A stretch of 64,000 bases of DNA, from NCBI GenBank assembly GCA_014904845.1, contig MU119205.1:620001-684000 (forward strand). Direction: 5' to 3'. The translations under genes were made by a program, and so were the position numbers. The notes under the pieces are model-generated. The model ran no database searches. It was not told where the DNA came from and was given only the letters and a program-made list of their open reading frames with translations. Origin of the DNA: Acephala macrosclerotiorum (Eukaryota > Ascomycota > Leotiomycetes > Helotiales > Mollisiaceae). How positions within the stretch are numbered: the first letter of the stretch is position 1; each line of letters opens with the position of its first letter. Below are positions 50,222 through 60,590 of the stretch, piece by piece.

Positions 50222-50599
50222 TGAGTTGATGAATGCATGTCATGAATAATGTGTCCCGAAGACATGAAATAGAAGTGAGTGTGCCAATATCACATCCTGC
50301 ACGGAGTCCTTGAAGCGCTTACAGCCATTCTCTACGCCAAGTGGCCATGTTTCAGCTCATTGCCGTCTCCCTTATTTTGCTTTAGTCCTCTGCTCTCTAT
50401 AGGGTGCCTGCTTATAGCTCGTATTACTGACCATTCTGTAAGTTAAGTGGCATCACATATGTTCGAACATAAGGAACGCCGATTTTGCAAGCTCAACAGG
50501 TTTCATTTAAGATGCGGAAACTACAAGCTCACTAGAAATCCATCCTCAACGACATTCCCATGACTACCCATACAGCGGGAGTTCACTTCTAATTCATGT
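50222..50599. other. SKI3 3' flank
   Basis: 378 bp between the SKI3 stop and the small Cys-rich frame; only a 3' UTR is expected. Nothing else seen. Confidence 0.4.
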
Positions 50600-50845
50600 T
50601 CAATATGCTCCCCAATAGCCTTGTTCTTCCTCTTCACGTCTCCTCTGCGCATCCTTTAGTCTCTGGTTCAACAAGCAAGTTCCACATATTCCCAGTCTTT
50701 CTCGAGGACCAAGATTCTCATATGCATCACACATAGTGTTTGGGAGACCGAGATGGCTGAAAGACCACAGCCAATCTTGGCAAGTTTGAAAATCCATGCG
50801 CGCATGATGGCCGCACTGCCAGATCTCTTCCCAGCCTTCGCACAT
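50600..50845 (-). CDS. Small Cys-rich protein, unknown function (tentative)
   Basis: An 81-residue ATG frame starting MCEGWEEIWQCGHHARMDFQ. It has Cys at 2, 11, 22, 40, 54 and 57, with His13-His14. The spacing WQCGHH...TCQDW and later GICGTCLL looks like a small zinc-binding knuckle. The C-terminus is a charged helix (RLKDAQRRREEEEQ). No signal peptide, so it would be intracellular. I do not recognise a named family. Small CxxC/CGH proteins of this kind are common in filamentous fungi. Support rests on composition alone, and the frame could be chance. Confidence 0.4.
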   Translation of the reverse strand: MCEGWEEIWQCGHHARMDFQTCQDWLWSFSHLGLPNTMCDAYENLGPRERLGICGTCLLNQRLKDAQRRREEEEQGYWGAY

Positions 50846-51595
50846 GCTTATATTTGGCAGTTGTGTTACGCTCTATGACGCTGTATGAAGCTTTGTCGGT
50901 TCTAGATACAGATATTTTGTTATGTTGCATTCTGGGATTTTGAGGGAAAGCATCTGCGAGCAAAAGGAGCATGAAGAACTTCTGTTAATCACGGACTCGG
51001 GACAATCTGATTATCTCTTAACCAAAAGCCCTTATTCGTGATATTGAATCGATCTGGGAATCACGGTTATGTTTTCCCTAGGAAATCTCATCCAGACCAT
51101 AATTGCTAGCTCAGATCTTTACTCGAGATCATTTGCCTAGTATTGCCCTCAAGTATTGTGTGTAGCTGTACTTTTGGGATGGCAGATGCTCGAAGCTCGA
51201 AGTGGGGAAGTGACTGAGTAGAATCTCTTCCCCTACCCACGCGAAAGTATTTGTTCTTAAATGGTTAGGCCTGAGCTTCAAAGTTCAAAGTATGGACCTA
51301 TTTGTATTGGAGCACTAGCAAGAACGTTCTAATATGAAAGTGAACATAGATTCATTGTTGACTTGAAGTTTTAGAAGAAACGAATCGGTACAAAGCTTTT
51401 CTCTATTTCATCACACTTCTGTTGGTCTCTTTGATAGTCCCGTTGTCTTATGAGCCTCCAATAAGCGACATGGCGATTACCCCCTCTGTTCCCAAGCTCA
51501 CTCAAGTTCTAGCATATCCACAAATTTCTTAAATTGTTCAACCTTGGAGAAGCCTTTACAGAGCGAATGGATCCATGTTCAGCCGATATGTTAGC
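50846..51595. other. Intergenic
   Basis: 750 bp upstream of the small Cys-rich frame and downstream of the sedolisin relic. Nothing recognised. Confidence 0.4.
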
Positions 51596-53460
51596 TTAGC
51601 GACCACATTCCTCTCGGCTGATAGCAAGCAACTTCTTAAATCTCGGAGTTCCCAATCCCTCGCCGGATCCCAGCCCTCCACGGCATCCTACCCCGCTCCC
51701 AGAATATTGGCACCAGGATACGTCGATCTATATCCAGTCGACCCTCCAGAGAGAATATCTTGCAACCCAGCACTAGCAGAAGAATACAACCAAGGATTCA
51801 AGAAGCCCAAAAGCTTAAAACCCTTGCTGAGACGATCGGAATTGATCAACGAGATCACCGAGGCAAAAATAGGCGTTGAGAAAGATGTCCCAGCTTCGTA
51901 TCGATGACCTCCCCAATATATGATACCGACGTTGGTCCCTTGCGCTGACACATCTGGGTAGGTGCGACCAGAAGCGTTGAAGTAGGGTGCCCACCATTTG
52001 CCATACTTCTGGACGTAGGAACTCACGGTGCTCTCCTGATATGCGGACGAGCGAAGTAGTTCGAGAAACCTCCGTTTGAGAACGAGATGCCATTTTCGGG
52101 CTCGATGTGTTGGGTAGCGCCTACCGCAGTGACGAAAGGACAAGAAGCAGGGAAAGCGGAAGGAACTTGGTCGTGTTCTTTCCGTCGTTAAAGATGCACA
52201 CACGACCTGGCCCATCTTCGCCGGTCGCGAAGAGAGCCGAGACACCGCGAGCTGCGAGCTGAGCGAACAAGTTGCAGACAGTTTTGGTGTAGGCGATGGG
52301 GACTGTTTGCTCTTCGTCTGCATGAGGTCCTGACTACTTGGGGGTAGCTCGGTGTCATTGAGAGCTAGCATAAAGGTGAGCCACTGGAGGTAGGGCTCGC
52401 TGTCGTCGGACGTTGTTTGCAGGCTCAAGTTGATCGGTGGGCAACCAGTTGTCTGATAGTAACTGACTGGAGTGGAGTACTTCGATGCGATTCTGTATTG
52501 AACGTCGATGGCGGATTCGATTGTATCTTGGCCCCAGTACTGCGTATTCAATCCTCCGACCACAGATATGAATTCGTATTCAGTACGTACCGTTTCGTTA
52601 GCATAGATCTCTTCGAATATGGCGAGATCGTCATCTCGCACGTATTCTTCGAGGTACCCCGCAATTGCGAATTTGTTGCCATGGCCTGTTGGTGGAGTGA
52701 AGTCCTCAAAACCGTACAGTGCTTTCACACAGTCTGGCGTGACCGTAGTGTTGCAAGAAGCGACATCCAATACTATTGGGGAAGTGGTATGTGAAGAACT
52801 TTTGCGCTTCTCGAACCTCTGTTCTACGTCTCTCCTCGCTAGCTCCTAGTGGTGGCGCTGACTTGCAGAACGTATCTCTTTGCAACCAACTACTGTAGTC
52901 TTCATAGCATTGACGCTGGGGAAGTATGTTGTAGGATGAATCATGTCAACGAGTTCGTGTAATTTTAGAGGCGGACTGTAACCTAATGTTCTGAGGACCA
53001 CTTTCCCATTCGCTTCGTTTCGAAAGAAAGCGTATTCCACATGGAGCAAAAGCTCGGCCTTTGATACAGTGGTCTTGATGTTCAGAAAGTTGCTATCCAG
53101 CGAAGGAGCGCTCTTCGTCCCCGCCGGGGAAAACCAATCCGTGACTAACTTCAATGTCTGCTCTGCGGGCTGAAGAATGTTGTTGACGGCATATTGAGTC
53201 ATGTGTTCCCCATACGAGGGATGACCTGGGGTGCTTATGTCATACACCATCTGCTCGAACTCGGCGACGTTTTGTTGTCTTAGATGAAGCCTCAAGAAGA
53301 GGATGGTGGAGCCGTCAACGGGTCTATCTTGGATTGCCCAACCGGCAGGAGGTGCCTTGAGACTTTCAAAAACTCCATGAATAGCTACTGCAGGATGTGC
53401 AGGAACGTAGGCAAACCAAGTGGTCACAATTCCAAAAACCGGAATGCTCAGGGCAAACAT
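51596..53460 (-). pseudogene. Sedolisin (tripeptidyl-peptidase, S53) relic
   Basis: Minus strand. Starts MFALSIPVFGIVTTWFAYVP (signal-like). The pro-domain follows (VPAGWA-like PPAGWAIQDR, FLRLHLRQQN, then PGHPSYGEHMT and LVTDWF), then CVKALYGFEDF, VVGGLNTQYWG and IESAIDVQY (catalytic Glu and Asp kept). [43 protein letters not shown] and GTSFSTPIFASV (catalytic Ser) come next, then GFLNPWLYSSAS and GWDPA. Breaks: an in-frame TAG at 52848-52846; frame changes near 52300 and 52050; and a further stop and frame change close to the C-terminus (51690-51640). The oxyanion Asp motif SSGDSGPG reads ATGEDGPG. Normally these are secreted acid proteases of about 600 residues. This copy is dead, though large parts are still easily read, so the loss looks recent. 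Confidence 0.85.
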
Positions 53461-54132
53461 AGTGATGACAGAACAGGAGACAGAAATCGTGATAAATTCC
53501 ACATCTCGAATCTTAATGAGGGCTTGCCTTGCATTAACGTTTTATGGCAAGAGAAATTCTCTATGCATTCGAATAAAGAGCCTATCTTCCTAGTCGTGCA
53601 TCGTATCTTCAAAGAAGTGAAGGTGGACCGTTCCCAACTGTAGGAGATGCTAATGATCAATAAGCTTTGTTCCCGGTTGCTTGCTTTTGGGAACACCTAG
53701 ACTCCACTGTCCATGGTCTTAAACGACCTTCCCTTCGAAGACTTTCTTACCATCGTGAATGAGCAGGCAGCGTGGCTCGTTGGATAAGAAAAGTTAACTC
53801 GGTAGGAATGATGGGAGTGAGAGTGGACCTTGTCCGACGCCTCGCTGATAAGGCGGAGAGGATGTCCAGGATTGTGAGCTTGTAGGATGCGGTATGACAA
53901 TAGGGATTAGATCGATTTCACGCTGCAGGAGCCTGCATACGCGCTCCAATCAAAAACATCACTATTTCTTTTGCGAATAAATTTTCGAACCAAGTTCTGG
54001 ATCTCTTGTTCCTTCATTAAAGTCGGCCACATGCTTAAATAATGAGGATCCCGGAATTTCTCAGCCAAACACCAACAATATAGCTTCGGCTCGCTAAAAA
54101 TCCTCCCCTATTTGGGTCGCTAGACTTACTCG
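53461..54132. other. Intergenic between two broken genes
   Basis: Former sedolisin promoter and 3' flank of the membrane-protein relic. No gene supported. Confidence 0.4.
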
Positions 54133-54709
54133 TTAGGAGAGGACCTTCACGATCACGACCCCGAAATTCAGCACAGCAAACACCGTATCCAGTACAGTAA
54201 TCCGATCAAACCCTCTCCCTACAATCCATCCATCACCTCTCCTATGAACCATAAGATTATTCCATGCCTGACTCGCATTCGCAATCCCGAGCACTGTCAA
54301 AGCCAGGACATCAACATCTCTATTAGGTGTCCCAGTCTGAGTCCAAGATTCGACAACTTTAGATATTGTATAGAGCCGTAAATCAGCGAGAGCAACGAAT
54401 CCAAGATTGATCTTCCCGAGATAGTCTAGGAGATCGTGATGCCATGCATCACCGCCGGGTGTGGATGAGATGGTGGAGTTGGAGCATCATGTGTTCGGGG
54501 CGAAAGGTGAAATGGAAGAATGCACTAAAGTTTGTCAATTTTCACTTTTGGCTGTACGAATATGAGATGAAAGGTACCTAGTATACCAGAGCTGGAAAGA
54601 GGCGAGTTGGCTGGTGTTCACGCGACTGGTGATGAAGACTTGCCATGTTTCCGGTGTAGAGAACTTTCAGAAAGCCGCGGCTCAAGAGTATTGCTGCTAA
54701 GTTAGACAT
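54133..54709 (-). pseudogene. Small membrane protein gene, frame-broken
   Basis: Minus strand. The first piece is MSNLAAILLSRGFLKVLYTG...QPTRLFPALVY then stop. A second piece reads FFHFTFRPEHMMLQL. A third, one base out of frame, reads AWHHDLLDYLGKINLGFVAL, ADLRLYTISKVVESW, DVLALTVLGIANASQAWNNL and ITVLDTVFAVLNFGVVIVKV before TAA at 54135-54133. The pieces form one small fungal protein of about 160-170 residues with hydrophobic helices. The joint between pieces one and two would need an intron, but no donor/acceptor pair keeps frame. Between two and three there is a one-base slip near 54455. I know similar hypothetical fungal proteins but no function. A missed splice form cannot be excluded. 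Confidence 0.55.
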
Positions 54710-55503
54710 GTTTAATATGAAAATAATACTACCCAATTGGCTGTGGTGAAGAAAGTGGAAGGTACTGCCACGACGCAGGATCTGAAAGTGATACTCTGCC
54801 ATGACACCTGCTTTTCGTGAGCCGACACTCTATCCGAGAGCCTCGGCCTCGAGCCACAGAAAGAGATGTAATCAAAGTTTTCGGAAACGCAATTTACACC
54901 AAATCTCCTTCCGCGAAGCCTGCTGCCGACTCTGTTTCGAATCATTTGGCGGGGTATAGTAAGCTCATGAAGCTGCATTTGTGGCGCGCCTTTAGCTCTC
55001 GTTTGCTCGTACATATGACCCTATCACAGCAACTCTATCGTACTATTCACCAACTGCCCCTCGAAAGTGATTCTCAGGATGCCTCGCTACCCCTTTCTCA
55101 AACCCTGACCTCGCTTCTGCACCCGCCGTTGGAGGAAAGGGGGAGCCGAAGCTAAGTTGGCGAGGTCCTTCGCAACTCGAAAGAAAACCACCAAAAAGGT
55201 CAAAGTCCACAGAAAAAAAATTGGCAAACATTTACCATCCACTCGCTAGAACCAGGGCAAGTGGGTGGCTTAGTAGAAGAGCGAATCTTGTTTATCCCTA
55301 GTACAATCTCTTTTTAGGCGTTGCCAACTCAATCCGATCGTCCAGTCTCTTTCCCCACTGAGTACATGTCCTTTAAACCCTTTATGCTGGTGGTTCCACT
55401 CTCTAATTCTCGGGAAATTTTGCTTATTTGAATCTATACCGATCGATGTCGGGGTGTTGATGGATCCAATTTCTTTTATCGTTTCGGCGTCAAGATTGGT
55501 GGT
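54710..55503. other. Intergenic
   Basis: 794 bp without supported genes, between the broken membrane-protein gene and the 3' end of the Zn2Cys6 factor. Frames at 54817-55155 lack any motif. Confidence 0.4.
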
Positions 55504-57489
55504 CTAGCTGAAACTCCCTGCGTCTTCCCATAAAGCTGCATCGTCCATCCAAAATCCTTGATTGGGTAGGCTGCCAGCGCTCCATGCGCTTAACATGACA
55601 TCGCTCCCTCTTTCCGAAATGGCGTAGAGGATGGCATCGACCACTCCATAGTAGATACTCGAACGTCCCATTGCGTCCTCGATGAGTTTCCTCGCCTCGT
55701 CGATGACGACGTTCAGCTCTGTCCTATTCCTACCTGCAAGAATTGCGCTTCCACTCCTAGCACCTAATGGAGTGGAGACCTCTAGCATTCCTTGGAAGAG
55801 GCGAAATACACTCGCAGCCTTCTTCGCAAGGATCCAACTCTCATTGAAGGCTTCCAAGATCTCCGCGCACGAAATGGCTCCCTCTTTGACCGACCCGGCC
55901 ATCTCGACCCCTCCACCTCTCACGAAAACATACAACAACATCGGACACAATGCCACCAGCCGACATAACGTCACCCAATTCAACGGCAAATGTCTCTGCT
56001 GAAACAACACCTTACTCAACTGTATATATTTCCCCACCGCACTCTGCAACACAAAAAAATGCCCATTAGAAACCGAATAATTCAGCGCAGACGGCATATA
56101 TAGCAGCAACAACAAATTCTGATACCGACAATTAAGCCACGGAATCGTATTGTGAAACGGAATATTATCCCTTTCCAACGGATTCACAAGACAGCCTTGC
56201 GTGTACCAATCCTCAATCTTCGTCCTTAGATCTGCGACGATAGCTCGGATATTCAAGTCTGGATTCATGATATTGGGATTGAGAGGATTCACGAAATGGA
56301 TACGTTCTAGGATCGCACTTTCGATCTGGCGGAGAGTGATGATGTGGCGGTTTACTTGGAGAGTGACGGTGAAGTATTCTCTGTCTGGGGAAGCGTATTC
56401 TTCGAGGCTGATGCCGGGAAGAGGAATATTGGTGTGTGGGTCTGAGAGGGAGAATGGGAGGCCGATGGATAGGGAGACAATGCGGTCGAGGCTATAGATG
56501 CTCCAGTAGAGGCGATGACGACTTTCGAATTGAGAGAGGGTGAGGTTGTGGTTACTGGTGAGTTTTCTGGTGAGGCCCATGGTCATGATTTGGCGGGTTA
56601 TGACGCTAGTGATGATCGATGGTGAAAGGCCAGTCGGATCGAAGAAGGAATAGAGGGCCAGAAGGAGCATTTCTTCGATAGACTCAATCTCGTTTTTGGA
56701 TAAGCAGTCTTGGAGAATGACATGGCCTGGGACTTTGAATCTTGCCAAAGTTTCGTCGGAGACGTGGCCAATGCGTCTGAGGGTTGTGCATCCGATCGCC
56801 ATGATGAGGAAAAGTTTTCTTGATATCTTTTCAAAACCGTCCGAGAGACTTATCATGGCATCGACACCCTTCAGAACTTCAGTGCGATCTATGAATGGAT
56901 ATGATCTGTGAATATGGCGAAAATAAGCATCCACAAGTTGTCGCCCCGCTGGTGGCTCAGGGGACTTCAAAGGTATGATGCTTCCACCTGATTGTCTGCT
57001 TGTTGCAACGGTTGTTGAGCTGCCAGGTGAAGCGATAGTTCTCGTTTGTGAAGGAGAGCTGCTCAATGCTGCTACCGAGTTTTCTTCTGAGTAGCTTTCC
57101 ACGGCATGAGTTGTCCGAGGATTCTCAGGAGAATTCGAACTTCGAAAAAGCGCATCGTCATTTCCGGCATCGCCGTTTGACAATTTCATCCATTCGACAG
57201 GAGTCCGAGATGTTGGTGAAGTCTCGTTTAGACAAACAGAAAGCCATGATGCCATTTCCTGATATTCTCCCCTTTTCTCCCCAGGTTTTGGTACCGACGA
57301 AACTTCCAGTGGTAAGAACGAACACTGCACGGAGGCACTGCTACAAAGACGACATCCCTCCTCTGTCCTAACACATTTCCTCTTCATGTGTCTGCATCGT
57401 GAGCACGCCGAAGCTTCTGCCCCACGTTTCTTCGGTCGAGCTGATGCTTCTGATTTTCCAAGTCGAAAGCGGTGGAGTGAACCTTCCAT
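55504..57489 (-). CDS. Zn2Cys6 transcription factor with Fungal_trans domain
   Basis: Single exon, 661 residues. The zinc cluster is complete: Cys29, 32, 39, 46, 49 and 56 (ACSRCRHMKRKCVRTEEGCRLCSSASVQC). A Ser/Thr-rich linker runs to about 175. Then comes the fungal-specific regulatory domain: QLVDAYFRHIHRSYPFIDR, FLIMAIGCTTLRRIGH, EEMLLLALYSFFDPTGLSPS, the hallmark RLYWSIYSLDRIVSLSIGLPFSL split over about 320-345, and DIPLP-like TNIPLP. The C-terminus is helical. It is transcribed away from the M19 dipeptidase with 325 bp between starts, so it may regulate that gene and the downstream MFS/GNAT genes (inference from position only). The lack of introns is a mild oddity for a factor of this class. 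Confidence 0.9.
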   Translation of the reverse strand: MEGSLHRFRLGKSEASARPKKRGAEASACSRCRHMKRKCVRTEEGCRLCSSASVQCSFLPLEVSSVPKPGEKRGEYQEMASWLSVCLNETSPTSRTPVEWMKLSNGDAGNDDALFRSSNSPENPRTTHAVESYSEENSVAALSSSPSQTRTIASPGSSTTVATSRQSGGSIIPLKSPEPPAGRQLVDAYFRHIHRSYPFIDRTEVLKGVDAMISLSDGFEKISRKLFLIMAIGCTTLRRIGHVSDETLARFKVPGHVILQDCLSKNEIESIEEMLLLALYSFFDPTGLSPSIITSVITRQIMTMGLTRKLTSNHNLTLSQFESRHRLYWSIYSLDRIVSLSIGLPFSLSDPHTNIPLPGISLEEYASPDREYFTVTLQVNRHIITLRQIESAILERIHFVNPLNPNIMNPDLNIRAIVADLRTKIEDWYTQGCLVNPLERDNIPFHNTIPWLNCRYQNLLLLLYMPSALNYSVSNGHFFVLQSAVGKYIQLSKVLFQQRHLPLNWVTLCRLVALCPMLLYVFVRGGGVEMAGSVKEGAISCAEILEAFNESWILAKKAASVFRLFQGMLEVSTPLGARSGSAILAGRNRTELNVVIDEARKLIEDAMGRSSIYYGVVDAILYAISERGSDVMLSAWSAGSLPNQGFWMDDAALWEDAGSFS

Positions 57490-57814
57490 ACCTGGGGGAA
57501 CAATTCTCTTTGGAGTCCGTTAATTGAATTTTTGATCACGAGGGCTCCTTGAATGCTGGTGCGGACAAAAGAATCCTAAGAATTCCTAGATGTGGTTAGG
57601 TGTTGGTGTTATTGAAGAAAGTGGGATGAAGTGGATTGATCATAAGTGGAGTAAGTGGTCCGCCCCCTTATTGCGTGCTCGCCCAACTCGCTTGAGCACT
57701 CTGCGCTTCCTGTAACGGCTCCTTGAAGAAATATAAGGTATGCAGAGCTAGAATTCCAGATCGGACTGTCGTGGTCTCTGGCTGCCCACCTTCTGGACTC
57801 CCAACATAGACAAA
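57490..57814. promoter_or_regulatory. Divergent promoter, Zn2Cys6 factor / M19 dipeptidase
   Basis: 325-bp spacer. A TATAAGG-like element lies at about 57732, some 80 bp before the dipeptidase ATG. No coding content. A natural place to look for the factor's own CGG-type site. Confidence 0.4.
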
Positions 57815-58868
57815 ATGGTTTCCGAATCAGAAGCCCGCGAAATCTACAAATCAGCCATCCATTTCGACGGCCTAAACATTGCCAATTTCAGTCGAACAAT
57901 CTTCGAAGCCTGGCATACCAGCGGCATAACAGGCGTATCCTGCACGTGCGGCATCTGGGAGAATTTCCGCGCTTCTATCACCAACGTCGTACAATGGAAG
58001 AAATGGTTCGAAGAACACTCTGACTTGATCGTCCAAGCCCAGACCGTAGCCGACATTCGTCAAGCTAAGAAAGATGGAAAGACTGCTGTATTACTGTCTT
58101 GGCAAAACACTGCCGGAATTGAAGATCAGTTGGACTATTTGAGAGTGTTTAGAGATTTGGGTGTGAGGAAGATGCAGTTGACGTATAATACGCAAAATTA
58201 TTCTAGTACGGGATATACGGAGCTAAAGGACTCAGGACTCACGGGATTTGGAAGAGAAGTGGTGACTGAGATGGCGAAGTTGGGTATTGTCTGTGACTTA
58301 AGTCATGTCGGACCACAAACCAGCAAGGACGTAATTGACTTCGCGCCGGAAGGGAAGCCTCCTTTCTTCTCGCATATTCTTCCCGGTGGGATGCTTGATC
58401 ACCCTCGTAATAAGACGGACGATTTGATTAAAGCCATTGGCGAGAAAGGAGGATTTGTTGGTTTGTCGCAGTTTGGACCTCACATGGCCAAGGGAAATGA
58501 CAGTACGATCGATGATTATGTTGCGGCGCTGGACTATGTCATTGGCTTGATTGGGGAGGATCTGGTTGGCATCGGGTCAGATTCCAGTGAGGGGCATGGA
58601 AGACCTAGGTAAGTAATTCATTACCCGAAAGCCGGTTAGTAATTGACCTTCACGCAGTGAGTTCATGGCGTGGTGCAATAGCGACAAAGGCTATGCTAGG
58701 AAACTTACCCCATGGGGAAGTCAGAAGGTTGTGAAGCCTTTAGGACCTCTGGCAGAGCGTGAGAAGCTTGCAGAGGCAATGGCAAGGGCGGGTTGGTCTG
58801 AAGCGAAGATGCGGAAGGTGCTGGGCGAGAATTGGCTGGCTTATTTGGAGAAGATCTTTGGCAGCTAG
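57815..58868 (+). CDS. Peptidase M19 (membrane/renal dipeptidase family)
   Basis: Two exons, 57815-58608 and 58658-58868 (49-bp intron), 334 residues. Metal-site elements: HFD at 16-18 (the HxD motif), His in CDLSHVG, His in PPFFSHILPGG, and Asp in VGIGSDSSEGHG. Core blocks are AVLLSWQNTAGIEDQLDYLR, FRDLGVRKMQLTYN and a helical C-terminus (GENWLAYLEKIFG). M19 enzymes are di-zinc hydrolases that cleave dipeptides or related amides; the SWQNT subgroup in fungi and bacteria has unknown substrates. No signal peptide or GPI tail is seen, so it is probably cytosolic. It stands divergent from a Zn2Cys6 factor and converges on a GNAT gene. Confidence 0.9.
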
Positions 58869-58963
58869 ACGACCTTGTCCCTCATTTGAACGTTCTCTGC
58901 CATGCCATCTCGTATCAAACCACTCTCCTTCTGACCCCTATCATATCACCTCGCAGATTTCCC

Positions 58964-59566
58964 TCATTCGAAGCTCTTGCCCATCTTCGCTAGTTCCAAC
59001 GTCCTCCCATCCTGCATCACCTTATCACATCTTCCTTCCCCTCCGACTCCCACCTCTTTAAATTTGACATACCCATTCTTCTCATAGAATGGTATACCGG
59101 GATAAGTAGCTCCAAACTCCAACTTCTTGAATCCCTTCTTCTTCGCCTCTTCCTCGCATTTAGAGAGCATCTGATTTGCCAATCCTAGGCGAGTAAAGGA
59201 GGGATGGACGAACATGGCGCGGAGCTTGGCAGCATCAATATCAGGATTCAAAGGTGCCGGATTCCGATCAGAGAATTGGTCTCCGCCGTAGAGGGTGGAA
59301 CGGAATGACCAGCCGCCTGCTGCTACCATTGTCGGTGCATGGTCTGAGGACGGGGACGAAAATGCTTCGATCAGAAAGTATGTCTCGTCCGAGACTAGCT
59401 GCGTATCGGCCCCATATACGTATTTCATCGCGCTGTCTATCACATCATCAGAATAGAATGGCCTGTGTAGAGTTCGTACGGAGAGTGAGATCATATTGTT
59501 AAGGGCGGGGATGTCGGCGGGAGTGGCGGGGCGGAGGCGGAATTCATACTGTGGAGCGGGGTCCAT
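58964..59566 (-). CDS. GNAT-family N-acetyltransferase
   Basis: Single exon, 200 residues from ATG 59566; the open frame extends upstream but without ATG. Begins EFRLRPATPADIPALNNMI, typical of the GNAT first strand and helix. The acetyl-CoA-binding block is AAKLRAMFVHPSFTRLGLANQML, where the usual Q/RxxGxG/A is RLGLA. Then FKKLEFGATYPGIPFYEKNGY, with the Tyr of the last conserved motif. Substrate unknown (small amine or peptide N-terminus are both possible). Its 3' end faces that of the M19 dipeptidase across 95 bp. Confidence 0.87.
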   Translation of the reverse strand: MDPAPQYEFRLRPATPADIPALNNMISLSVRTLHRPFYSDDVIDSAMKYVYGADTQLVSDETYFLIEAFSSPSSDHAPTMVAAGGWSFRSTLYGGDQFSDRNPAPLNPDIDAAKLRAMFVHPSFTRLGLANQMLSKCEEEAKKKGFKKLEFGATYPGIPFYEKNGYVKFKEVGVGGEGRCDKVMQDGRTLELAKMGKSFE

Positions 59567-60590
59567 TTTTTGGTCAAGGCGAAGATGAGATCGTGAATTG
59601 TCTTCGCTCTTGTGCGAAGTGAGTGGAGGAGGTGTTAAATACACTTCGGGGACGAAACTGGATCTGCTTTTGTGCTACTCGTCGAGATGCGGAAGGTAAA
59701 ATAAATCGAGAAGGAATGTAAATGTGAGATTTTGGACAATGCCACGCGTGAAGTGACATCAATGGCACCCCGTTGTGTAGGAATATCAAGAAGCAGGGGT
59801 ATTGTCTTTGATAAATTCTACCCTGTGAAGTTATCGCAGCTTTTGAACAAGGATGGAGTTTGGGTCACCGGAGATCAAAAAGAGGGAGCAACCGTTCGTC
59901 GAATCAGCAACAGGAAAGGGTTAGCGAGACTTCCAGGTTGCCTCGATAATCACGGGGTACCCTTTTGTGCAAACTCTTTTGACCTCAGAGATTCAGAGTT
60001 GGTAGCCTCATAGCTGTGTATTTGAAGGATGTCTTGGGGAACCAGCTCTTAAAACGAAGCAAAAGAAGACTCTTAGCATTTATCACGTGCTGCGTTGGAT
60101 CTAGTGCATAACCTTATTACTGTACCTTGCCTTGCTCCTTTTCTGCTTCTTCTGGTTCAATCAACGCGAGTTCAACGGTCTGATCCAAAGGTAGGGATAC
60201 TCAATTTCCTACCACAGCGCACATCCTGAACCACATCATCAAGAACTTTGCAACTATATACCGGAGTGGAACCCCAAGTGGATGTGCCAAGTGCGGCGTG
60301 TAAACTTGGCCGAAAAGGGCAGTTTTGAAGTTCCTATTCCCGCATACCCTCCGCAAACATGCGGCGATATCACACGAAAGCCATGCTTTCGCATCCGGAA
60401 ATGAGGTTTAAGAGCTCCATATCTGATATTGATATCGATGTCGAAATCTTAGTGCCAATGAGGTGAGCTCTCGAAGAAAGCAGGCACAGCGTTATCGATC
60501 GAGTGATGCGATAGCGAGGGTGGGATGGATATAAAAATGCATCTGCACGTCTGCGAATCTACCTTTTTTCTGATTTGACAAGTTCATATC
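59567..60590. promoter_or_regulatory. Divergent upstream region, GNAT / MFS carrier
   Basis: 1.0 kb between outward-facing starts. It has a CACGTG palindrome at 60084-60089 and a TATAAAAA element at 60540-60547, about 45 bp before the MFS ATG. A 93-codon frame at 59732-60013 shows no family features. Confidence 0.45.
60540..60547 (+). promoter_or_regulatory. TATA box of MFS carrier gene
   Basis: TATAAAAA about 45 bp upstream of the ATG at 60591, a usual distance for a fungal core promoter with a short leader. Confidence 0.5.

Noticed and set aside
53697..53900. 67-codon frame on - near the sedolisin relic
   Set aside because: No family features and no splice connection to the relic.
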